Below are positions 58,400 to 64,000 of a DNA stretch of 64,000 bases, in pieces. Under the pieces are notes generated by a model. That model made no database searches. It saw nothing but the letters and a program-made list of their open reading frames with translations, and was not told where the DNA came from. The position numbers and the translations under genes are program-made. The DNA lies in the NCBI RefSeq assembly GCF_028548475.1, contig NZ_JAQQLE010000012.1, positions 62,001 to 126,000 on the forward strand. The letters run 5' to 3'. How positions within the stretch are numbered: position 1 is the stretch's first letter; each line of letters opens with the position of its first letter. This DNA comes from Vogesella margarita (GTDB lineage Bacteria; Pseudomonadota; Gammaproteobacteria; Burkholderiales; Chromobacteriaceae).

Positions 58400-59662
58400 T
58401 CAGCGGGTGGCGGTTGCCAGCCCGGCGTCTTTTTCTTCTTCGGCGCGACGCACGGCGCGGAAGGAGAAGTGCATCCAGATCAGCGATACGCACACGGTGC
58501 CGTACAGCAGCATGAAGGAGCTGGAACGCACGCCGGTCAGGTCAACCAGCGCGCCGAACATGATCGGCAGCAGGAAGCCGCCCATGCCGCCAGCCAGACC
58601 CACCACGCCGGACACGGCGCCGATGTTGTCCGGGAACTCGTCAGCAATGAACTTGAATACCGAAGCCTTGCCGATCGCCATCGCCACGCCGACACCGAAC
58701 AGCACCAGGGTGAACATGGTCGCGTTCAGGCCGATATCGAAACCTTGCGGACCCTTGACGGTCTGGATGATGAAATGGGTCTGCGGGTAGGACAGGATGA
58801 AGAAGGCGATCCAGCACACCCACATCACGCCCCAGGTCACCTTGTAGGCACCGTACTTGTCGGACAGCCAGCCACCCAGTGCGCGCAGCACGCCACCTGG
58901 CAGCGAGAAGCAGGCAGCCAGGAACGCGGCATGCTTGATATCAAAGCCGTACTCGGCCACGTAGTACTTGGTCATCCACAGCGCCAGCGCCACATAGCCG
59001 CCGAACACCACCGAGTAGTACTGGCAGTAGCGCATCACAGCCGGGTTCTTGATCAGCGCCAGCTGCTGGCTGAAGCTCACCTTGCTGGACACCAAATGCT
59101 TGGGGTCGTGGTAGGAGAAGAGCCAGAACAGGATGGCGGTCACCAGCATCACGGCGGCGTACACATTGGGCACCAGCTGCCAGCCGCCGATGGCGATCAG
59201 GCTGGGGGCGATCAGCTTGGTCAGCGAGGAGCCGGCGTTACCGGCACCGAACACGCCCATCGCCAGGCCCTGCTGCTCCTTGCGGAACCAGCGCGCCACG
59301 TACGGTGTGCCCACCGAGAATGAGCCACCAGCGAGACCGACGACCAGGCCGATGGCGAGGAAATGCCAGAACTGGGTGGCAAACTGCATCATGTAGATGG
59401 GCACCACACAGGCCAGCATCAGGGTGAACAGTACGATGCGGCCGCCGAAGCGGTCGGTCCAGATGCCCAGCGGCACGCGGATCAGCGAACCGGACAGCAC
59501 CGGTGTCGCGGCCAGAATGCCGAATTCGGTTTCGTTCAGGCCCAGCTGCTGCTTGATGGGAATACCCAGCACCGCAAACATCATCCAGATCATGAAGCAA
59601 ACGGTGAACGACACAGTACTGGACGCCAGCACCGCGTATTGCTTGTAGGTTTGCGAGGCCAT
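58400..59662 (-). CDS. narK1: Nitrate/proton symporter NarK1
   Basis: 420 residues, twelve helices. GLAGGSFSVGTPYVARWF and GLAGGMGGFLLPIMFG are the nitrate signature motifs of the NNP family. NarK1-type proteins bring nitrate in with protons and start respiration. First gene of the pair; its upstream region shares elements with narG. Confidence 0.93.
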   Translation of the reverse strand: MASQTYKQYAVLASSTVSFTVCFMIWMMFAVLGIPIKQQLGLNETEFGILAATPVLSGSLIRVPLGIWTDRFGGRIVLFTLMLACVVPIYMMQFATQFWHFLAIGLVVGLAGGSFSVGTPYVARWFRKEQQGLAMGVFGAGNAGSSLTKLIAPSLIAIGGWQLVPNVYAAVMLVTAILFWLFSYHDPKHLVSSKVSFSQQLALIKNPAVMRYCQYYSVVFGGYVALALWMTKYYVAEYGFDIKHAAFLAACFSLPGGVLRALGGWLSDKYGAYKVTWGVMWVCWIAFFILSYPQTHFIIQTVKGPQGFDIGLNATMFTLVLFGVGVAMAIGKASVFKFIADEFPDNIGAVSGVVGLAGGMGGFLLPIMFGALVDLTGVRSSSFMLLYGTVCVSLIWMHFSFRAVRRAEEEKDAGLATATR

Positions 59663-59731
59663 GGTGTTCTTATCCGCACGATTGAGACACTGTCACAGTA
59701 CGCGCTCAGGCATGCGGCCAACATTGGCCAC

Positions 59732-59760
59732 AGGGTTAAACCCTACGATGATTAAGGGTT
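59732..59760. promoter_or_regulatory. Inverted repeats upstream of narK1
   Basis: AGGGTTAAACCCT is a perfect odd-centred dyad, and AACCCT-N10-AGGGTT overlaps it. They lie 70-100 bases upstream of the start. Possible site for a nitrate or oxygen regulator; not a clean FNR or NarL consensus. Confidence 0.45.
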
Positions 59761-59784
59761 AGCCGGACAAGGCCAATCGGCGGG

Positions 59785-59805
59785 GGCGACTAGTTCGAAA
59801 GGAGG
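59785..59805. promoter_or_regulatory. Shared nar element, narK1 copy
   Basis: GGCGACTAGTTCGAAAGGAG, partner of 53441-53460, about 125 bases before narK1. It lies in the 275-base gap between the divergent narK1 and rnk. Confidence 0.6.
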
Positions 59806-59936
59806 AGCAAGCGCCGCGGCGCCCTGCCCGACACCGCGCGAATCGGCTATGATGCAGGGATCGTGATGCTGCCAGCCGCCGCATCACGTTTTGCATTGTG
59901 CGGGAGCGACCCGCCGTTACCCTTGAAGGAGCGACC

Positions 59937-60350
59937 ATGAGCAGCCTGCCTGCGATCACCCTGTCCAGCCTGGACCACTTGCGTCTGACCAACCTGATCG
60001 AACGGGTTTCGGTCAAGGATTTCCCGGGGGTGACTGCACTGGAAGCAGAGCTCGACCGCGCCGAGGTGGTCGAACCTCGGGACATGCCCGCCGACGTGAT
60101 CAGCATGAACAGCCGCGCCCGTATCCGCCTGCACAACAGCGGCGAGGAGCGCGCGATCACGCTGTGCTATCCGGCTGACGCCGATGCCGATAGCGGCCGC
60201 ATCTCCATCCTGGCGCCGATCGGTAGCGCGCTGCTGGGGCTGGCCGTCGGCCAGCAGATCGACTGGCCGCTGCCGGATGGCAGCCACACCCGTATCGAGG
60301 TGCTGGCGGTCAGCTACCAGCCGGAAGCCGACGGCGACTACCTGCGCTGA
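59937..60350 (+). CDS. rnk: Rnk, nucleoside diphosphate kinase regulator
   Basis: 137 residues from the ATG at 59937 (AAGGAG 7 bases upstream). GreA/GreB-like C-terminal domain with LCYPADADADSGRISILAPI and GSALLGLAVGQQIDWPLPDG, preceded by a short helical N-terminus. Rnk proteins bind RNA polymerase near its secondary channel. Confidence 0.92.
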   Translation: MSSLPAITLSSLDHLRLTNLIERVSVKDFPGVTALEAELDRAEVVEPRDMPADVISMNSRARIRLHNSGEERAITLCYPADADADSGRISILAPIGSALLGLAVGQQIDWPLPDGSHTRIEVLAVSYQPEADGDYLR

Positions 60351-60377
60351 GACGACATTCGCCGCCCTCCCCCAAAA

Positions 60378-60417
60378 AAACGTTGGCCGCAATCGCGAGA
60401 TTGCGGCCAACGTTTTG
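60378..60417. terminator. Two-way terminator built of a variant of the dispersed word
   Basis: 17-bp stem AAAACGTTGGCCGCAAT with 6-base loop, flanked by an A run before and a T run after. Between convergent rnk and the hydrolase gene. The word is AACGTTGGCCGCA, one base from the common form. Confidence 0.92.
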
Positions 60418-60439
60418 TCTTGCGCCAACGCGCGACGGC

Positions 60440-61048
60440 TTACCAGCAGCGCTTGATCAGCCCGGCCAGCTGCACCAGACGGCCGTGGAAAAAGTGACCC
60501 GCCTCCGGCAGCACGATCACCGGAAGGTGCTGCGACCGCGCCCACACCATCACGTTTTCCAGCGGCACCACCTCGTCCGCCTCGCCGTGGATCACCAGCG
60601 TATCGGCCGGCACCTCCGGCGTCGGAATCGCGTACTTGCCCACCGCCGGCCCCATCAGCAACAGCTTGTCGGCGTCGATACGCGCACGGGTGCGCGCCGC
60701 AACGAAGCCACCAAAGGAGAAGCCGGCCAGCGCCAGCGGCAATGCACCGTGCTGCGCGCGCGCGTAATCGACCACCGCGATCACGTCGTCAACCTCGCCG
60801 ATGCCGTGATCGTGCTCGCCGCCGCTGTTGCCGACGCCGCGCAGATTGGGCAGGTAGCAGGTATAGCCCAGCTGCGACAGCGCCTTGGCCGCGGTCTGGA
60901 TCACCTTGTTGGTGTTGGTGCCACCCTGCGTCGGATTGGGGTGGCAGACCACGGCGATGCCGGTCTGCTCGCCGACGGCGGGGATGACGATGGTTTCGAG
61001 CGCGCCGACCGGGCCGGCGATGTCGATCTTCTGCATCGCTTTCAGCAT
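60440..61048 (-). CDS. Alpha/beta hydrolase
   Basis: 202 residues from the ATG at 61048, which shares one base with the ferredoxin stop. Nucleophile elbow GFSFGG, acid in HGEADEVVPL and catalytic His in EAGHFFHG; the oxyanion region is HPNPTQGGTNTNKV. Dienelactone-hydrolase-like small hydrolase; substrate unknown. Confidence 0.88.
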   Translation of the reverse strand: MLKAMQKIDIAGPVGALETIVIPAVGEQTGIAVVCHPNPTQGGTNTNKVIQTAAKALSQLGYTCYLPNLRGVGNSGGEHDHGIGEVDDVIAVVDYARAQHGALPLALAGFSFGGFVAARTRARIDADKLLLMGPAVGKYAIPTPEVPADTLVIHGEADEVVPLENVMVWARSQHLPVIVLPEAGHFFHGRLVQLAGLIKRCW

Positions 61049-61356
61049 CAGATTTTCAGCCTTTCCACGATACGGCCATGCACCATGTGTTCCTCGACGA
61101 TCTCGTCGATGTCGGCCTTGTCGATGAAGGTGTACCAGGTCTCCTGCGGATACACCACCAACACCGGACCTTCGTCGCAACGACCGAGACAGCCGGCCTT
61201 GTTGACGCGGATCTGGCCGCTGCCGTTGAGGCCGCGCGCCTTGATCTGGTCTTTCATGTAACCCAGCAGCTCGCTGGAGCCGAGGTTGTTGCAGCACATT
61301 TCGCCTTCGGCGCGCTGGTTGCAGCAGACAAAAACGTGTTTGTCGAAAAAGCTCAT
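61048..61356 (-). CDS. Thioredoxin-like 2Fe-2S ferredoxin
   Basis: 102 residues. Four cysteine positions for a 2Fe-2S cluster: FVCCNQR, MCCNNLG, and KAGCLGRCDEGP, as in the thioredoxin-like ferredoxins ((2Fe-2S) domain of NuoE type). Upstream AGGGA supports the start at 61356. Role in electron transfer, partner unknown. Confidence 0.88.
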   Translation of the reverse strand: MSFFDKHVFVCCNQRAEGEMCCNNLGSSELLGYMKDQIKARGLNGSGQIRVNKAGCLGRCDEGPVLVVYPQETWYTFIDKADIDEIVEEHMVHGRIVERLKI

Positions 61357-61376
61357 CGGGATTCCCTGTCTAGACC

Positions 61377-61412
61377 TGCGGCCAACCTTGTAACTATGCA
61401 AGGTTGGCCGCA
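61377..61412. terminator. Hairpin of two inverted 13-base words after the DnaB paralogue
   Basis: TGCGGCCAACCTTG, 8-base loop, CAAGGTTGGCCGCA: 14-bp perfect stem. Lies 10 bases after the paralogue on the minus strand. Both arms are exact copies of the dispersed word. Confidence 0.85.
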
Positions 61413-61421
61413 ACAAATTGC

Positions 61422-62369
61422 TTAACCGTCGGCGTCGGCCCAGCCGGACATGCCGTGCACCGCCGCGTTGTCGAACTTGGCGTAGTGGCCGAGGAAGGCC
61501 AGCCGCACCTTGCCGGTGGGGCCGTTACGGTGCTTGCCGATAATAAGCTCAGCCATCCCCCGGTCCGGAGAATCGGCGTTGTAGTACTCATCCCGATAAA
61601 GAAAAAGAATCAAATCAGCATCCTCTTCAATAGCCCCAGAGTCTCTCAAATCACTAACAATCGGACGCTTATCAACACGCTGCTCTACATTACGTGACAA
61701 CTGGGATAGTGCAATTATCGGAACTCGTAACTCTCTCGCCAAAATTTTTAGCTCTCGGGAAATTTCACCCAGCTCAATCGCACGATTGTCAATACGCCCG
61801 GTTCCGGACATTAATTGCAAATAGTCAATGACAATTAAGCCAAGTCTACCTCCGTGCTGATCAGCGAGGTCACACGCTCTGGCACGAATATCAGACACAG
61901 ACAACCTTGGAGTATCATCAATATACAAAGGGACATCGGCTAACTTTCCTATTGCATAAGTGAGCTTTTGCCAATCTTCGTCACCCAACTTACCAGTTCG
62001 CAGAATCATCGAATCCAAACACCCAACAGACCCTAATGATCGCTGCACTAATTGCTCACTGCTCGTTGCCATAGAAAACACAGCCACTGGCAAACTTGCT
62101 TCAATAACAACGTGCTCAACAATATTCATTGCAAAAGCCGTTTTACCCATTGCAGGGCGAGCCGCCACAACTACTAGCTCCCCAGGCTGTAAACCAGATG
62201 TTTTCTCATCCAGATCGGTAAAGCCAGAAGGAATTCCAGTAACACGATCAGGATTGTCACTTGAATAAAGATTGTCAATACGCGCAACTATTGCTTCAAG
62301 GATGGAAGGTATCTCTTGAAAATTTTCCGAAAAGTCATTTCCAGGTTGGTTATGGTTTATTTTGCTCAT
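61422..62369 (-). CDS. DnaB-like helicase domain paralogue, no N-terminal domain, catalytic Glu missing
   Basis: 315 residues with its own ribosome site (AAGAGG) and a clean start MSKINHNQPGNDFSENF. From residue 25 on it aligns with the linker and RecA-like domain of DnaB (about 70 percent identical by eye): Walker A RPAMGKTAF (71-79), Walker B IVIDYLQLMSG, KHRNGPTG. The usual FS-[LM]-E-M motif reads FSMATSS, so the catalytic Glu is Ala. The N-terminal primase-binding domain is absent. Most of the gene is clearly more AT-rich than its neighbours, but the last about 140 bases are near identical to the dnaB 3' end. Helicase activity is doubtful; it could assemble with DnaB. Confidence 0.85.
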   Translation of the reverse strand: MSKINHNQPGNDFSENFQEIPSILEAIVARIDNLYSSDNPDRVTGIPSGFTDLDEKTSGLQPGELVVVAARPAMGKTAFAMNIVEHVVIEASLPVAVFSMATSSEQLVQRSLGSVGCLDSMILRTGKLGDEDWQKLTYAIGKLADVPLYIDDTPRLSVSDIRARACDLADQHGGRLGLIVIDYLQLMSGTGRIDNRAIELGEISRELKILARELRVPIIALSQLSRNVEQRVDKRPIVSDLRDSGAIEEDADLILFLYRDEYYNADSPDRGMAELIIGKHRNGPTGKVRLAFLGHYAKFDNAAVHGMSGWADADG

Positions 62370-62487
62370 ATGACCTCTTGGATAACAGAAAAATAGGCAG
62401 CGCGTTGTGGCACTTTTTTATGGCCCCACAGCTTTTAATAAAACGACATTGAAAACTCTCAGTAGTTGAAGCAACAAATGAATTTGC

Positions 62488-63891
62488 TTAACCGTCGGCG
62501 TCGGCCCAGCCGGTGACGCCGTGTATCGACGCGTTGTCGAACTTGGCGTGCATGCCCAGCCACGCCAGGCGCACCTTGCCGGTGGGGCCGTTACGGTGCT
62601 TGCTGATAATGGCTTCCGCCAGGCCCTTGTCCGGCGAATCGGGGTTGTAGTACTCGTCGCGGTACATGAAGATGATGATGTCGGCGTCCTGCTCGATGGC
62701 ACCGGATTCACGCAAGTCGGACATCATCGGTCGCTTGTCGGTACGCTGCTCCACGCTACGCGACAGCTGCGACAGCGCGATCACCGGTACCTGCAACTCC
62801 TTGGCCAGGCCCTTCAGGCCGCGCGAGATCTCGCCCAGCTCAGAGGCGCGGTTGTCGCTACGGCCGGAGCCCGACATCAGCTGCATGTAGTCGATCACGA
62901 TCAGGCCGAGCTTGCCGCCGTGCTGGCGCGCCAGACGTCGCGCGCGGGCGCGCAACTCCAGCGCGGTCAGCGCCGGGGTTTCGTCGATGTACATCGGTGC
63001 ATCGGACAGCTTGCCGATGGCGTAGGTCAGCTTCTGCCAGTCCTCGTCGCCCAGCTTGCCGGTACGCAGGATGTGCTGGTCCAGCCGGCCGACCGAACCC
63101 AGCATCCGCATCACCAGCTGGGTGCCGCCCATTTCCATGGAGAACACCGCCACCGGCAGGCCGGCCTCGATCGCCACGTGCTCGGCGATGTTCATCGAAA
63201 ACGCGGTCTTGCCCATGGACGGGCGGCCGGCGACGATCACGAGGTCGCCCGGTTGCAGACCGGAGGTCTTGGCGTCCAGATCGGTAAAGCCGGTCGGGAT
63301 GCCGGTAACTTCGTCCGGATTATCGCGGCTGTACAGCATGTCGATGCGCTCGACCACCTCTTTCAGCAGCGCCGGCATTTCCAGGAAGCCCTGCTTGGAC
63401 TTGGCGGTGGATTCCGCGATCTGGAACACCTTGCCCTCGGCCTCGTCCAAGAGCTGCGCCGCGTCGCGGCCCAGCGGATTGTAGGCCGACTCGGCGATCT
63501 CGGTGCCGACCAGCGCCAGCGAGCGCATCACCGAACGCTCGCGCACGATCTCGCCGTAGCGGCGGATGTTGGCCGCCGACGGCGTGTTCTGCGCCAGCAT
63601 CGCGAGGTAGGCCAGGCCGCCGACGCTACCCAGCTCGGCATTCTTGTCCAGGCTTTCGGAAACGGTGACCACATCCGCCGGACGCGCGATGTCGACCAGC
63701 TTGGCGATATGCTTGAAGATCACGCGGTGATCGTGGCGGTAGAAGTCGGCCTCGGTCAGCAGGTCGGCAATCTTTTCCCAGGCGCTGTTGTCCAGCAGCA
63801 GGCCGCCCAGTACCGATTGCTCGGCCTCGATCGAGTGTGGCGGCGTGCGGATGGCCGCCACCGAGGTGTCGTTGAAATCGTAATCGCTCAT
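62488..63891 (-). CDS. dnaB: Replicative DNA helicase DnaB
   Basis: 467 residues from the ATG at 63891 (an ATG at 63918 adds nine residues). N-terminal domain (PHSIEAEQSVLGGLLLDN), linker, then RecA-like core: Walker A GRPSMGKTAF, catalytic Glu in FSMEMGG, Walker B IVIDYMQLMSG, arginine finger region EQDADIIIFMYRDEYY. Unwinds DNA at the replication fork. Immediately upstream of the paralogue. Confidence 0.96.
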   Translation of the reverse strand: MSDYDFNDTSVAAIRTPPHSIEAEQSVLGGLLLDNSAWEKIADLLTEADFYRHDHRVIFKHIAKLVDIARPADVVTVSESLDKNAELGSVGGLAYLAMLAQNTPSAANIRRYGEIVRERSVMRSLALVGTEIAESAYNPLGRDAAQLLDEAEGKVFQIAESTAKSKQGFLEMPALLKEVVERIDMLYSRDNPDEVTGIPTGFTDLDAKTSGLQPGDLVIVAGRPSMGKTAFSMNIAEHVAIEAGLPVAVFSMEMGGTQLVMRMLGSVGRLDQHILRTGKLGDEDWQKLTYAIGKLSDAPMYIDETPALTALELRARARRLARQHGGKLGLIVIDYMQLMSGSGRSDNRASELGEISRGLKGLAKELQVPVIALSQLSRSVEQRTDKRPMMSDLRESGAIEQDADIIIFMYRDEYYNPDSPDKGLAEAIISKHRNGPTGKVRLAWLGMHAKFDNASIHGVTGWADADG

Positions 63892-63930
63892 AAAGCTCGG
63901 GGTATCCGGTGATGCCATTTAGCCGTGCTA

Positions 63931-63976
63931 CGGCCAACCGCTGGCGTGCGCCGGCGCACGCGACAAGGTTGGCCGC
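63931..63976. other. Nested palindrome upstream of dnaB
   Basis: Outer arms CGGCCAACC / GGTTGGCCG enclose a perfect 18-base palindrome GCGTGCGCCGGCGCACGC (63944-63961). The right arm belongs to an exact copy of the 13-base word (63965-63977). It may be a terminator of the gene before or a cruciform-prone site. Confidence 0.75.
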
Positions 63977-64000
63977 AGCCAGGCAGGAGAGAGCGTGATT

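Noticed and set aside
56912..59323. 803-residue open frame on the plus strand
   Set aside because: Antisense shadow of narK1 and narK2.

Overview
The window looks like chromosomal DNA of a betaproteobacterium, most likely of the order Neisseriales (Chromobacteriaceae-like). The evidence is the GC-rich right part with cysTWAB, narK1K2/narGHJI, rnk and dnaB of neisserial/betaproteobacterial character. This is inferred from protein resemblance, not from a database search. No rRNA, tRNA or CRISPR array was seen.

Layout. (1) 1-1139: the end of a mobile-element module, a partial GmtZ-like protein followed by a GmtX-like protein (gamma-mobile-trio). (2) 1168-7193: two copies of a roughly 232-bp cusF fragment bracket a three-gene putative defence cassette: a zinc-hook ABC-type ATPase, a DUF3800 protein and a divergent PD-(D/E)XK nuclease. 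(3) 7031-26808: a large copper/silver resistance block with an RND efflux operon (cusCBA plus cusF), a YHS-domain copper P-type ATPase with small membrane and secreted proteins, a multicopper oxidase operon, a secreted protein built of 12-residue tandem repeats, and the CopRS/CusRS two-component system with two matching operator boxes. (4) 27218-33194: a DsbA/DsbB-like pair, a zinc-ribbon protein, a Cd/Zn/Pb P-type ATPase, its MerR-type regulator CadR/PbrR and a transporter with a His-rich tail. (5) 33613-35460: an MFS transporter and a persulfide-dioxygenase-like metallohydrolase with an internal deletion. (6) 35598-38583: a mercury module (merR, merTPA) next to one Tn21/Tn501-type 38-bp terminal repeat, with no transposase. 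(7) 38846: abrupt entry into a 5'-truncated sulfate-binding protein gene (sbp), which I take as the right edge of the foreign region.

From about 38.9 kb on, the sequence reads as ordinary chromosome: sulfate uptake (cysTWA) with cysB, a NIT-domain chemoreceptor, respiratory nitrate reductase narGHJI, a sugar MFS permease, a second chemoreceptor, two nitrate/nitrite transporters (narK1, narK2), rnk, an alpha/beta hydrolase, a 2Fe-2S ferredoxin, an unusual DnaB paralogue lacking the N-terminal domain, and dnaB itself.

How it works together: the left 38 kb is a stress/defence island that combines mobility genes, putative anti-phage functions and Cu/Ag, Cd/Zn/Pb and Hg resistance, each with its own metal-responsive regulator. 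The right part couples nitrate respiration, transport and taxis. The most unexpected sequence-level signal is a 13-base word, AAGGTTGGCCGCA. I found at least nine exact copies (either strand) in the last 25 kb, twice as inverted pairs forming terminator-like hairpins. This resembles the behaviour of DNA uptake sequences in Neisseriaceae, but the word is different.
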